Under the pieces are notes generated by a model, which worked only from the letters and a program-made list of their open reading frames with translations, searched no databases and was not told where the DNA came from. Below are positions 17,900 to 27,047 of a stretch of 64,000 nucleotides of DNA, one piece after another. How positions within the stretch are numbered: the first letter of the stretch is position 1; the number at the start of each line of letters is the position of its first letter. The stretch is from Accumulibacter sp964420975 (GTDB lineage Bacteria; Pseudomonadota; Gammaproteobacteria; Burkholderiales; Rhodocyclaceae). The stretch spans positions 124,001 through 188,000 of the forward strand of contig CAYQVH010000004.1 in the NCBI GenBank assembly GCA_964420975.1, in the 5' to 3' direction. The position numbers were made by a program, and so were the translations under genes.

Positions 17900-18858
17900 T
17901 TGATCTTCTTCCGGAAACGATAGCGAATCCAGATCGCGATCGCGTTCATCGACAAGGTCATGGCGATCAACACCAGGCCGGCCGCGGCGGCATTGGCGTG
18001 AAAAGCGGCTTCCGGCCGCGAGATCCAGTTGAAGAGCTGGATCGGCAGTACCGTAAATGGTGCACCCAGCCAGTCGAAGGAAACCAGTTTGTCGGGGTCC
18101 GCAAACGGCGACGGGGGCAAGAAGGCAATGAAAGTGAGTGCGCCAATGGTGATGATTGGCGCTGTTTCTCCGATCGCGCGGGCGAGGCCGATGATCACCC
18201 CGGTCAGGATACCCGGCAAGGAATAGGGTACGACATGGTGAGCGACGACCTGCCATTTGCTGGCCCCGCAAGCGTAGGCGCCTTCGCGAATCGCTTGCGG
18301 GATGGTGCGGATCGCTTCTCGTGTGGCAACGATGACCACCGGCAGGATGAGCAGTGCAAGCGTGAGTCCGGCCGCAGCGATGCTTTGCCCGAGACCGAAC
18401 TGATAAACGAAGAGTCCGAGCGCGAGCAAGCCGTAAATGATCGATGGCAAACCCGCGAGATTGGTGACGTTGATTTCGATGAGGTCGGTCAGCACGTTTT
18501 TCGGCGCGTACTCTTCGAGGTAGATGCCGGCGCCGACCCCGAGCGGGATGGCGACGACCGCGGTTACCAACATGACCAGCAGCGTGCCGACCCAGGCGGA
18601 AAGAATTCCCGCGCTGGCGGCACGGCGCGAAGGGAAATGAGTGAAAAAGTCCCACGATAGGTGCGGCAGGCCGTGCACCAGCATCTGACCGAAGAGGATG
18701 AGAAAGACCAGCATCGCGAAGAGCAGCGCGACGATGCCGGCGAGTCGGAACAGACCATCCCAGGTCTTGTGGCGGGCGATCACTCGTCGCATCGCGTGAC
18801 GGCTTACCTCCGCCGCAGCGGCGGTATCGCCCCCATAGGGCCTCTCTTGGGTCATCAA
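17893..18858 (-). CDS. pstA: Phosphate ABC transporter permease PstA
   Basis: Inner-membrane permease of 321 residues with about six transmembrane helices. The EAA-type loop TREAIRTIPQAIREGAYACGASKWQ (in part) sits mid-protein and GLARAIGETAPI is the characteristic PstA segment. It pairs with PstC to form the phosphate channel. The start overlaps the pstC stop by 4 nt and the stop overlaps pstB, so translation is coupled. Confidence 0.96.
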   Translation of the reverse strand: MMTQERPYGGDTAAAAEVSRHAMRRVIARHKTWDGLFRLAGIVALLFAMLVFLILFGQMLVHGLPHLSWDFFTHFPSRRAASAGILSAWVGTLLVMLVTAVVAIPLGVGAGIYLEEYAPKNVLTDLIEINVTNLAGLPSIIYGLLALGLFVYQFGLGQSIAAAGLTLALLILPVVIVATREAIRTIPQAIREGAYACGASKWQVVAHHVVPYSLPGILTGVIIGLARAIGETAPIITIGALTFIAFLPPSPFADPDKLVSFDWLGAPFTVLPIQLFNWISRPEAAFHANAAAAGLVLIAMTLSMNAIAIWIRYRFRKKIKW

Positions 18859-19865
18859 TAGGACTCCCGAAAGCGCTTGCGCAACACGTGGCCGGCGATA
18901 TTGAAGAGCAGAGTGATCAGCAGCAGCGTCAGTCCGGCAGCAAAAATCGTCTGATAACCGAGCGAACCGTGTGGCAGGTCGCCGAGGGCGACCTGGACGA
19001 TATAGGCGGTGATCGTCGCCGCGGGTTCAGCCGGGTTGAAGGTGAAGTTGGGCTGCATGCCGGCGGCGATGGCGACGACCATGGTCTCGCCGACGGCCCG
19101 CGAGATGCCCAGGATGTACGAGGAAGCGAGCCCGGAAAGGGCGGCCGGCGTGACGACGAAGAGGGCAGTTTGCAGGCGGGTCGCTCCCATGGCGTAGGAC
19201 GCTTCGCGTAGGGTCATCGGCACCGCCCGCATCGCATCCTCGGAGAGCGAGCTGACGTACGGGACGATCATCACTCCCATCACCAATCCAGCCGACAGCA
19301 TGTTGAAGCCGGGGAGGTCGGGATGGATCCGCTGCAGCAGGGGGGTCAGAAAGAGCAGCGCGAAATAGCCGTAGACAATCGTCGGCACGCCACCCAGCAG
19401 TTCGAGTAAGGGTTTTGCCGCCTCGCGGACGCGAAACGGGGCAAATTCAGACAAATAGACCGCAAGTACCGTGCCGAGCGGGATCGCCAGCAGCAAGGCG
19501 ACCAGGGTCGTCGTCAGCGTGCCCGAAAGCAAGGCCAGAATGCCGAAATGGGCGTCGTCGAAGAGAGGCGTCCACTGGGTGTCCGTGAGAAAGTCGAACA
19601 ACGACACCGTACGGAAAAAAAGGATCGATTCCCAGGCGAGAACGCCGACGATGGCAACCGTCGTCAGCACCGAAACCAGCGCGGCGCAGAACAGCAAACC
19701 TTCGATGATGCGCTCCGCGAGTCGGTGGCGCCGCTTGTTGGCGCGCCATCCAAAGTCGGCGGGTGCGCGCGGCAAAGTGTGCGTTGACGCGATACCGGAC
19801 GTTCCGGTGGGGGAGGAGAGGTGCATGGGGTTTGGTGCTGACGGCGCGCTATAGTTGCGACTCAC
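18855..19865 (-). CDS. pstC: Phosphate ABC transporter permease PstC
   Basis: Inner-membrane permease of up to 336 residues; six transmembrane helices follow a hydrophilic leader of about 50 residues. Family segments GGVPTIVYGYFALLFLTP and GISRAVGETMVVAIAAG are present. Two starts are possible: GTG 19865, overlapping the end of pstS by 17 nt, or ATG 19826. No strong ribosome site distinguishes them. It is cotranscribed between pstS and pstA. Confidence 0.95.
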   Translation of the reverse strand: MSRNYSAPSAPNPMHLSSPTGTSGIASTHTLPRAPADFGWRANKRRHRLAERIIEGLLFCAALVSVLTTVAIVGVLAWESILFFRTVSLFDFLTDTQWTPLFDDAHFGILALLSGTLTTTLVALLLAIPLGTVLAVYLSEFAPFRVREAAKPLLELLGGVPTIVYGYFALLFLTPLLQRIHPDLPGFNMLSAGLVMGVMIVPYVSSLSEDAMRAVPMTLREASYAMGATRLQTALFVVTPAALSGLASSYILGISRAVGETMVVAIAAGMQPNFTFNPAEPAATITAYIVQVALGDLPHGSLGYQTIFAAGLTLLLITLLFNIAGHVLRKRFRESY

Positions 19866-20853
19866 GCTTCATCAAGTCGTCGATCGTCAGGCCGACTTCG
19901 CTCTGGCCGCCAAAAACGGTGCCAAGCTTTTTTCTGGCAACGTGCTCGAGATTGCCGGTGTAGGCTTTCGCTGGCAGCGGAATGTACTTCACCTCCTTGA
20001 TCAGAGGAGCCGCGTTTTGCATGTAGAAGGTGACGAAGTCTCTGACTTCGGGCCGATCGAGCGCCTTCTCGCTGACGTAGATGAAGATCGGCCGCGACAG
20101 GGGGCGGTACGAACCGTTGTCGACGTTCTCGACGGTCGGTGCGATCGCACCCTTGCCGCTGTCGATCGCGACTGCCTTCAGCTTCTTCTGGTTCTCGACG
20201 TAGTAGGCGAAGCCAAAGTAGCCGAGCGCCCCCTTGTCGCCGGAAATTCCCTGGACGAGGACGTTGTCGTCTTCTGACGCGGTGTAGTCGCCGCGGCTTG
20301 ATTTTGCCTTGCCGACGATGGCTTCCGTGAAGTAGTCGAAGGTCCCCGAGTCAGCGCCGGCACCGAACAGTTTCAGCTTCTGATCGGGCCACGCCGGGTT
20401 GACGTCCTTCCAGCTCGTTATCCGGCCTTGCGCGGCGGGTTCCCAGATCTTCTTCAGTTCGGCGACGCTCAGACTATTGATAAACGTGTTCTGCGGGTTA
20501 ACCATCACGGTCAGCGCGTCGTAGGCGATCGGCATTTCGTAGTAGCGAATGCTCGCCTTGGCACAGTCGTCCATCTCTTTCCGGAAGATCGGCCGCGAGG
20601 CATTGGCAATGTCAATCTCGCCGCGGCAGAACTTCTTGAAGCCGCCGCCGCTGCCGGAAATGCCGACCGTGACCTGCACACGACCTTTTCTGGTCTTCAG
20701 AAACTCTTCGGCGACTGCTTCCGAAATCGGAAAAACCGTACTCGAACCGTCGATTTTGACGACGGCCGGGGCGGCCAGCACTGCCGATTCGGCCGCCAGC
20801 GTGGCGCCGAAACCCAACGCGAACATCACGGTTCTTGTCGGCCCTTGTTTCAT
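19849..20853 (-). CDS. pstS: Phosphate-binding protein PstS (copy 1)
   Basis: Periplasmic phosphate-binding protein of 334 residues with a signal peptide (about 1-27, cut near VLAA). Motifs KIDGSSTVFPISEAVAEEF and GSGGGFKKFCRGEIDIANAS form the phosphate cleft. It heads the pstSCAB operon, with GAGAGGAG before the ATG and a PHO-box-like site centred about 60 bp upstream. A second pstS lies directly upstream and is clearly paralogous (shared YVENQ, LKAVAI, NGSY-PLSRP and YVSEKAL segments). Confidence 0.95.
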   Translation of the reverse strand: MKQGPTRTVMFALGFGATLAAESAVLAAPAVVKIDGSSTVFPISEAVAEEFLKTRKGRVQVTVGISGSGGGFKKFCRGEIDIANASRPIFRKEMDDCAKASIRYYEMPIAYDALTVMVNPQNTFINSLSVAELKKIWEPAAQGRITSWKDVNPAWPDQKLKLFGAGADSGTFDYFTEAIVGKAKSSRGDYTASEDDNVLVQGISGDKGALGYFGFAYYVENQKKLKAVAIDSGKGAIAPTVENVDNGSYRPLSRPIFIYVSEKALDRPEVRDFVTFYMQNAAPLIKEVKYIPLPAKAYTGNLEHVARKKLGTVFGGQSEVGLTIDDLMKRESQL

Positions 20854-20904
20854 CGCAGACTCCTCTCTGAGTACCCGTCACACGATGGAGTGTGCGCTAC
20901 CGAT

Positions 20905-20922
20905 GTGACAGGCTGATGACGC
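20905..20922 (-). promoter_or_regulatory. PHO-box-like PhoB site before pstS copy 1
   Basis: On the reverse strand GCGTCATCAGCCTGTCAC shows two half-sites (GTCAT and GTCAC) spaced by 11 bp, as in the CTGTCAT-n4-CTGTCAC consensus. It ends 52 bp before the pstS start, the same distance as the site at the other pstS. PhoB binding is inferred; phoB is not in this window. Confidence 0.6.
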
Positions 20923-21066
20923 CGCCGAGAGGAAAAGGTCGATTGCAGGCGGTACGTCGCCAGCAATACTCTTCATGCCATGACTTGAAGGGGATCACGT
21001 CGCGGAGTCGGATGACTTCTTCCTTCGCGACGCAGTGAGAACGAACATTCGAGTTCTTGACCAAGA

Positions 21067-21109
21067 GCGGCGAGCCAATCGGCGAGAGCACTCGTCCGTT
21101 GCTCGCCGC
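21067..21109 (-). terminator. Inverted repeat, possible terminator between the two pstS genes
   Basis: Perfect 9 bp arms GCGGCGAGC and GCTCGCCGC with a 25 nt loop lie 27 bp past the stop of pstS copy 2. There is no T-run on the reverse strand after the hairpin, so it may be an attenuator or a Rho-independent terminator of low efficiency. It would let the two pstS genes be expressed at different levels. The rest of 20923-21135 shows no gene. Confidence 0.4.
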
Positions 21110-21135
21110 CTGGTTTTCTCGGCGGTCGGAGACGT

Positions 21136-22164
21136 TCAGGAGCCGTGCATCAGCGCTCTGAGAATCTGCAGCGAGTCGGCCGGCCGCAGGCGGCCCTTGT
21201 CTTCACCACCGTAGACGCTACCCATCTTCTTCGCCGCAATCCGTTCGAGGTTGTCACTGTAGGCGCGCGCCGGCAGCGGCAAGTAGTTCACTTCGTCAAC
21301 GACGCGGGCCGCGTTCTTCATGCTGAAGTCAACGAATTGCTGAACTGCGGGTTTTGCCAACGCTTTCTCGCTGACGTACAGAAAGACCGGTCGCGATAGT
21401 GGCTGATAGCTGCCGTTGCGAATGTTGGCGATCGTCGGCGGGACTGCTTGCTTGTCGTCACTGATCGCCACCGCTTTCAGCCGATGCTGATTTTCGACGT
21501 AGTAGTCGAGCGCGACGTAACCGAGGGCGTCCTTGTTGTTGGCGATCCCATCGACCAGGACGCCGTGGTCTTCGGCAGTCGACACGTCAGTGCGGCTGGA
21601 CTTGCTGGTCCCGACGACGACTTCGGTAAAGTACTCAAAACTTCCGGAATCGGCGCCAGGGGAATAAAGCTGGATCTTTTGCGCCGGCCACGCCGGGTTA
21701 AGGTCTTTCCAGGTGTTGATCTTGCCTTGCGCTTGCGGTTCCCAGAGCTTCCGCAGGTCGGCGATGCTCAAGCTATTGACGAACGTATTCTGCGGATTGA
21801 CCACGACCGTTAGCGCGTCGTAAGCGAGCGGCATTTCGTAGTAGCGGATGCCGGCTTGCGCACACGCCGCCATTTCCTTCTTCAGGATCGGTCGCGACGC
21901 ACTGGCGATATCGGTCTCCCCGCGGCAAAACTTGGCAAAACCGCCACTGGTGCCGGAGACCCCGACATTGACGTGCACCTCGTGCAGTCGTGCGCGCTGA
22001 AATTGTTGTGCCAACGCCTCGGTAATCGGGTAGACAGTGCTCGATCCGTCGATCCTGATCACGGGATCCGCGGCTGCTATCCAGGAGCTGAGCACCAGCG
22101 CCGCCGGCAATACGATGTGGCGCACAGTTTTCGTACGCAGGAAGGGGGGTTGGGCCGACGTCAT
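21136..22164 (-). CDS. pstS: Phosphate-binding protein PstS (copy 2)
   Basis: A second periplasmic phosphate-binding protein, 342 residues, with a signal peptide (hydrophobic VLPAALVLSSWIAAADP near 18-34). Motifs RIDGSSTVYPITEALAQQF and GTSGGFAKFCRGETDIASAS match copy 1. It lies upstream of copy 1 on the same strand with its own PHO-box-like promoter and a separating inverted repeat. It may differ in affinity or feed the same PstCAB permease; I cannot tell from sequence. Confidence 0.95.
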   Translation of the reverse strand: MTSAQPPFLRTKTVRHIVLPAALVLSSWIAAADPVIRIDGSSTVYPITEALAQQFQRARLHEVHVNVGVSGTSGGFAKFCRGETDIASASRPILKKEMAACAQAGIRYYEMPLAYDALTVVVNPQNTFVNSLSIADLRKLWEPQAQGKINTWKDLNPAWPAQKIQLYSPGADSGSFEYFTEVVVGTSKSSRTDVSTAEDHGVLVDGIANNKDALGYVALDYYVENQHRLKAVAISDDKQAVPPTIANIRNGSYQPLSRPVFLYVSEKALAKPAVQQFVDFSMKNAARVVDEVNYLPLPARAYSDNLERIAAKKMGSVYGGEDKGRLRPADSLQILRALMHGS

Positions 22165-22181
22165 CGCAGGTCTCCTTGAAC

Positions 22182-22233
22182 CAGGGTGGGGGTGTCAGCA
22201 GTGTGTGTCGTTCGTGTGTCGATTTGATGACAG
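22182..22233 (-). promoter_or_regulatory. Tandem PHO-box-like repeats before pstS copy 2
   Basis: On the reverse strand CTGTCATCAAATCGACAC (22216-22233) resembles a PHO box. It is followed by further direct repeats CGACACACGAA, CGACACACACTG and CTGACACC at 11-12 bp spacing, so there may be up to two adjacent PhoB dimer sites. The core site ends 52 bp upstream of the ATG. PhoB control is inferred from the match and the gene function. Confidence 0.6.
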
Positions 22234-22332
22234 TTGCTGATCGGAGACCTGTCGTGCTTCCGCCGAAGGTCGATCGACCGATCTTCGGCGAGGCGGGGCA
22301 AAAGTCGCCGGGACACGATCGACGAGGCAGCT

Positions 22333-23301
22333 CTAATCGACCAGCGCCCCGCGCAGCGTCCGATAGTTTTCCCGCATCATGCCGAGATAGGTTGCGGCCG
22401 GCGTTCCTGGACGGCCCAGCGAGTCCGAGTAGAGCGTGCCGCCGATACGCGCACCCGATTCGCGGCTGATCTGCTGGAGCAGACGTGGGTCAGTGACGTT
22501 TTCAAGAAAGACCGACTTGACCTGCTCCTGACGCAGCTGGCGGATGATCGCCGCGACGTCCGCTGCTGAGGGTTCGGCGTCGTTGCCGACACCGACCGGA
22601 GCGATGAAGCGCACGCCGTAAGCGCGACCGAAATAGGCGAACGCATCGTGCGAGGTGACGACCTTGCGCTTGTTGGCCGGCAGGGCGCCAAGAGTCGTTC
22701 TGATCTCCGTATCGAGCGCCTGCAACTGCTCGTTCAGGCGAGTAGCGTTGGCCTCGTAGACCGCTTTGCCCGCTGGATCTGCCGCGGTTAGTGCGGCGGC
22801 GATGTTGTGGACGTAGCGGCGGCCATTGCCGAGGTCCTGCCATGCGTGTGGGTCGGCGGCGAAGCGGGGGTGCGAGTGCCCACTCCGTTTGCCGTCAGTC
22901 GCCGACGACGGATGGAGAATTTGGGCTCCCTGGCTGGCAACGAGCACCGGGCCGCGATAGCCGGCCGAACCGATCAGACGCTCGATCCACCCTTCGAAGC
23001 CCAGACCGTTGATCACCACCAGTCGAGTACGCGCCAGCCGCCTGGCGTCGGTTGGTGTCGGCTGATACGTGTGCGCGTCGGTAGCGGGTCCGACCAGCGT
23101 CGTGACTTCGACACGGTCGCCGCCTACCTGGCCGACGAGATCGCCAAGAATGCTGAAGCTGGCGACTACGGGCAGCCGATCGCCAGCCGCTGCCCCGGCG
23201 GTGGAAGCGCCGAGCAGGGCGAAGACCGCAACGAGTCCCGGCAGGCAGTGGCGGCACAGAAGGAGAAGGCCAAGCATCGGCAAGCGCTGCGGCGATTTCA
23301 T
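22333..23301 (-). CDS. Zn/Mn-type ABC transporter substrate-binding protein
   Basis: Periplasmic metal-binding lipocalin-like cluster-9 solute-binding protein (ZnuA/PsaA family), 322 residues with a signal peptide (to about 36). Candidate metal ligands are His in DAHTYQPTP, His in DPHAWQDLGNG and His in SHDAFAYF, with a late Asp/Glu. There is a short GHSHPRF loop but not the long His/Asp-rich loop of classic ZnuA, so Zn or Mn are both possible. It is the last gene of a three-gene import operon; its start overlaps the permease stop by 4 nt. Confidence 0.88.
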   Translation of the reverse strand: MKSPQRLPMLGLLLLCRHCLPGLVAVFALLGASTAGAAAGDRLPVVASFSILGDLVGQVGGDRVEVTTLVGPATDAHTYQPTPTDARRLARTRLVVINGLGFEGWIERLIGSAGYRGPVLVASQGAQILHPSSATDGKRSGHSHPRFAADPHAWQDLGNGRRYVHNIAAALTAADPAGKAVYEANATRLNEQLQALDTEIRTTLGALPANKRKVVTSHDAFAYFGRAYGVRFIAPVGVGNDAEPSAADVAAIIRQLRQEQVKSVFLENVTDPRLLQQISRESGARIGGTLYSDSLGRPGTPAATYLGMMRENYRTLRGALVD

Positions 23302-24179
23302 CGCTCGAAGTGCCAGTCGCCTCGCCAGCGGCTGACGATCGGACCCAGGGGACCAACGACCAGCGACAGCAGGTAAAACGCGCCCAGGGTAAGAACGATT
23401 GCTGGCCCTGCAGGCAGGCCAAAGTGGTAGGAAAGCAGCAGGCCGCTCAGTGAGCCGGCGAACGCGCTACCGACGGCGAAAATCAGCAAGGAGCCGAGGT
23501 TTGACAGCCACAGTCGGGCCGTCGCGGCGGGCAGCACCATGATGCCGACGGCCATCAACGTTCCCAGGGCGTGAAACGCTGCCACCAGGTTGAGCACCAG
23601 AATCACCAGGAAGGCGTAATGAGCCAGCGGCGCAAGGCGACTGACGTGCGCCAGGTACACGGGGTCGCACGCGTCGAGGGCGAAGAGGCGCAACGCCAAA
23701 GCGACGACAACGACGGACAGCGAGGTGAATCCGGCAAGCAGCAGCAAGGTGGCGTCGTCCAGGGCAAGTACGCTGCCGAACAGGACGTGCAGCAGGTCGA
23801 CGCTGCTGCCACGCAGTGAGATGATCAGGACTCCGGCCGCCAGCGAAAGCAGGTAAAAGGTGGCGAGACTCGTGTCTTCGCGGATGATCGTATTGCGCGC
23901 GATGCCGCCAGCGACGATGGCGACGGCGAGCCCGGCGACCAGTCCCCCGGCGGTCATCGCCGGTAGAGACAACCCGGCGAGCAAGTAGCCGACGGCAGCG
24001 CCGGGAAGAATCGCGTGCGACATCGCATCGCTGGCAAGGCTCATCCGCCGCAACATGAGAAACACGCCGACCGGAGTCGCCCCCAGTGACAACGCCAGGC
24101 AGCCGGCAAGCGCCCGGCGCATGAACGCAAAGTCGAGAAAAGGCGCCAGTACGGGGAAGGTCGAAAGCTCGTCGTTCAT
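23298..24179 (-). CDS. Zn/Mn-type ABC transporter permease
   Basis: ABC-3 family (ZnuB/MntB) inner-membrane permease, 293 residues with about eight hydrophobic helices. The family segment MRRMSLASDAMSHAILPGAAVGY is seen in part near residues 43-65, and HALGTLMAVGIMVLPAATARL lies near 205. It sits between the ATPase gene (1 nt overlap at 24179) and the binding-protein gene (4 nt overlap). Confidence 0.92.
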   Translation of the reverse strand: MNDELSTFPVLAPFLDFAFMRRALAGCLALSLGATPVGVFLMLRRMSLASDAMSHAILPGAAVGYLLAGLSLPAMTAGGLVAGLAVAIVAGGIARNTIIREDTSLATFYLLSLAAGVLIISLRGSSVDLLHVLFGSVLALDDATLLLLAGFTSLSVVVVALALRLFALDACDPVYLAHVSRLAPLAHYAFLVILVLNLVAAFHALGTLMAVGIMVLPAATARLWLSNLGSLLIFAVGSAFAGSLSGLLLSYHFGLPAGPAIVLTLGAFYLLSLVVGPLGPIVSRWRGDWHFER

Positions 24180-24988
24180 CAGGGCGCCGAGTTCGCCTTA
24201 TTTTCCCGGTGGTGACAGACTGTCGCTGCCGGGTCTTGGCCCGGCTGTTCCACAAGCTGACGGGCCCGCAGCAGGTTCTCGCTAGTGAGCACACGCCAGG
24301 TGTCGCCAAACGCGACTAGCTCCCTCGCCAGCAGCAGTGTTTGCGGGTACTCGTGGCGAACGTGTTCAAGATCGTGGAGAACGGCAATGACCGTTCGGCC
24401 GTCGGCGTGCCAGCGCTTGACGACGGCGGCAAGATCACGCGTCGTCGCGGCGTCGATTGCGGCGTAGGGCTCGTCGAGCAGAATCAGCGTCGCATCGTGC
24501 AGTGAAATGCGAGCAAACAGAGCCCGCTGTAACTGACCTCGTGAAAGCGTTCCGAGCGGATGTTTTTCCCAGCCCGTGAGGCCGACCGACGCCAGCGCAT
24601 GGTCCAGCTGATCGTGCTGGCGGTGGTCGACGCAGGAAAAGGCGCCCATCTGTGGCCACAGGCCCATGGCGACAAAGTCACGGACGTTGATCGGAAATGA
24701 CGCATCCAGCGTCGCCAGCTGCGTCATGAAGGCAATTTGCCGACGACCGAGGCCGCAGCGCTCGATACGTCCCTGCGAAGGACGCAGTTCGCCGGCGATG
24801 GCCTTCAACAGCGTCGACTTGCCGGCCCCGTTCGGGCCAACAATCGCCAGCAGGCTACCCGCGGTGACCTGCGCGCTAAGGTGATGGATGGCCGGATGTC
24901 GGCGGTAGGCGAGCGTCAGGTCGTCAAAGCGCAGTATCGGCTGAGTACCAACGGGCGACCTCGTGCTCACCGACAGGCAGGCGGTCAT
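24179..24988 (-). CDS. Zn/Mn-type ABC transporter ATP-binding protein
   Basis: ATPase of the metal importer, about 269 residues from ATG 24988. Walker A GPNGAGKST, signature LSRGQLQRALFARI and Walker B LILLDEPYAAID are all visible, with HDLEHVRHEYPQTL as H-loop. The frame is open upstream to 25069, but that stretch is Arg/Cys-rich and unlike the family. First gene of the operon. I see no convincing Zur or Mur operator upstream. Confidence 0.9.
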   Translation of the reverse strand: MTACLSVSTRSPVGTQPILRFDDLTLAYRRHPAIHHLSAQVTAGSLLAIVGPNGAGKSTLLKAIAGELRPSQGRIERCGLGRRQIAFMTQLATLDASFPINVRDFVAMGLWPQMGAFSCVDHRQHDQLDHALASVGLTGWEKHPLGTLSRGQLQRALFARISLHDATLILLDEPYAAIDAATTRDLAAVVKRWHADGRTVIAVLHDLEHVRHEYPQTLLLARELVAFGDTWRVLTSENLLRARQLVEQPGQDPAATVCHHRENKANSAP

Positions 24989-25556
24989 TCCAGCGCCCAG
25001 AAGACAGCACTCCACAGGGCGAACAGAGCGCCCGCCGCCCACGCCAGGCGAACGGCAGCGCCGGTGCACAGGATCGAGTTCCGGATTGCGACGGGGGCCG
25101 GCAGTGAGTCAGGCGCATGAGGCGGCATCGGCAGAATCGGCTGTTGCTAAGGGCGAAGATCGCGGATCTTGCACCGTTCAGCGGCCAGATGCAATCCGGT
25201 TGCGAAAACGTGTGCGCCGGACTTGGTGTGTGACGTCATTGGTGAAAGTCCTGTGGCGCGGTATGGCCGCAACTGCGGTCCATCTGGCCCTACTACGCAG
25301 AGCCAATGGCAACGGGAGGCCAAGGGCGTCGCCTGATGTCCGGCCTGCTGCGGTTGATTGCTCGCCTTCTGAAGGCGGGCGTGAGCATCGAGGGATCGGT
25401 TGAACCGACGCGCCTCGGCATGCTGTAATACGGCATGACCTGCGCGATGGCAGGAAACCCCACCGTTTGGCAAACGAAATGTTGGGGGAAGCTCACCACC
25501 GGAAACGACGTCGTAACAAACTGGACTTGCTTGAGACAGGAAAAGGAGACTGAAGC
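24989..25556. other. Intergenic stretch without a recognised gene
   Basis: About 570 bp between the metal importer operon and the DUF1254 lipoprotein gene. Short open frames on both strands lack ribosome sites and family resemblance. The last 30 bp carry AAGGAG before the ATG at 25557, and the promoter of that gene and of the importer must lie here, but I could not point to clear -35/-10 elements. Confidence 0.5.
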
Positions 25557-27047
25557 ATGAAGCAGTGGAAAAAATGGGTTGCCGTCGCGGCGGCAGGGGC
25601 CTTCGTCGCGCTGCTCGCGTCGTGCGGCAGGCAGGAAGAAGCGAAGGTGGAGAAGGTCGTCGATAAAGCCGCCGCGGAAGTCAAAGCGAAGGCCGAGGCC
25701 GCCGCCAAGGAAGTTGAAGCACGGACGATCGCGGTCGAGGGCTACATTTACGCCTACCCGCTCGTCACGATGGAAATAACCCGGCGAGTCATGACCAACG
25801 TCGAGAGCCCGGAGGGCACGCGCGCGCCGATGGGTGAGTTCGTCCGCGCCCGGACCTATCCGAACGCGTCGTTCCGGGACGTCACCGCGCCGAACGCCGA
25901 TACGCTCTACACGACCGCGTGGATCGACGTGTCGAAGGAACCGTGGATCCTGAGCATCCCGGACATGAAGGGGCGCTACTTCCTCTTCCCGATGCTCGAC
26001 GGCTGGACGAACGTCTTCCAGGATCCGGGCAAGCGCACTACCGGCACCAAGGCGCAGAAGTACGCGATCACCGGCCCCGGCTGGTCGGGAACGCTGCCGG
26101 AGGGCGTCACCGAGTACAAGTCGTCGACCGGTATGGTGTGGATTCTCGGCCGCATCTACTCCACCGGAACGCCCGAAGACTATAAGGCGGTCCACGCCCT
26201 GCAGGACCAGGTATCGGTCGTTCCGCTATCCGCCTACGGCAAGGCCTACAAGCCCGAGCCCGCCAAGGTTGATGCGGCGATCGACATGAAGATGGCCGTC
26301 CGCGAGCAGGTCAACGCCATGGACGCCGCGACCTACTTCAAGCTTTTCGCCGAACTCCTCAAGACCAATCCGCCGGCTGCCGATGACGCACCGATGGTGG
26401 CCAAGCTCGCGACGATTGGCGTGGTGCCGGGGCAGGACTTCGACGCCGCGAAGCTCGATCCCGCCGTCGCCAAGGGCCTCGCCGGGGCGCCGAAGCCGGC
26501 GCAAGAGCTGATCATGGGATGGATGAAGGCGGGCATTCCCGCCGGCGACATCAAGCTCGAAAACGGCTGGCTGTTCACCACCAAGACCGGTCTCTACGGA
26601 ACGGGCTATCTGCAGCGCGCGCTCGTCACCGCGATCGGTCTTGGCGCCAACCGGCCGCAGGACGCCGTCTACCCGACCTCGGAGGGGCCGGATGTCCTGA
26701 AGAAGTACAACGGCGAGAAGAAGTACGTCATGCGCTTCGCAAAGGGCGAGTTGCCGCCGGTGGACGGCTTCTGGTCGCTGACGATGTACGACGCGGGCTA
26801 TTTCTTCGTGGACAATCCGCTCAATCGCTACACGCTCAGCCAGCGGAACAAGCTCAAGCCCAATCCGGACGGGTCGGTTGATCTCTACATCCAGCACGAA
26901 TCGCCCGGCAAGGACAAGGAATCCAACTGGCTGCCGGCGCCGAAAGGCGAATTTGTGTTGATGATGCGCTTGTACTGGCCGAAGGAGAATCCGCCCTCGA
27001 TCCTCGACGGCTCGTGGAAAGTTCCCGGGGTAAGGGAAGTGCAGTAG
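25557..27047 (+). CDS. DUF1254/DUF1214 domain lipoprotein
   Basis: A 496-residue exported protein. Signal peptide with lipobox LLASC (Cys22) predicts an outer- or inner-membrane lipoprotein. A short charged Ala/Lys/Glu helix (residues about 25-58) links to DUF1254 (about 60-190, with YAYPLVTMEITRRV and NADTLYTTAWIDVSKEPW) and DUF1214 (about 380-480, GFWSLTMYD and NRYTLSQRNKLKPNPDGS). The function of the family is unknown. A strong AAGGAG site lies 10 nt before the ATG. Codon use looks even more GC-biased than its neighbours. Confidence 0.88.
   Translation: MKQWKKWVAVAAAGAFVALLASCGRQEEAKVEKVVDKAAAEVKAKAEAAAKEVEARTIAVEGYIYAYPLVTMEITRRVMTNVESPEGTRAPMGEFVRARTYPNASFRDVTAPNADTLYTTAWIDVSKEPWILSIPDMKGRYFLFPMLDGWTNVFQDPGKRTTGTKAQKYAITGPGWSGTLPEGVTEYKSSTGMVWILGRIYSTGTPEDYKAVHALQDQVSVVPLSAYGKAYKPEPAKVDAAIDMKMAVREQVNAMDAATYFKLFAELLKTNPPAADDAPMVAKLATIGVVPGQDFDAAKLDPAVAKGLAGAPKPAQELIMGWMKAGIPAGDIKLENGWLFTTKTGLYGTGYLQRALVTAIGLGANRPQDAVYPTSEGPDVLKKYNGEKKYVMRFAKGELPPVDGFWSLTMYDAGYFFVDNPLNRYTLSQRNKLKPNPDGSVDLYIQHESPGKDKESNWLPAPKGEFVLMMRLYWPKENPPSILDGSWKVPGVREVQ

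Noticed and set aside
17900..18655. Long upstream extension of the pstB frame
   Set aside because: It is pstA read in another frame; a good ATG overlapping the pstA stop gives exactly the PstB N-terminus.
24989..25556. Possible metal-responsive regulator gene upstream of the Zn/Mn importer
   Set aside because: No frame in the gap encodes a Fur, Zur or DtxR-like protein and none has a ribosome site.
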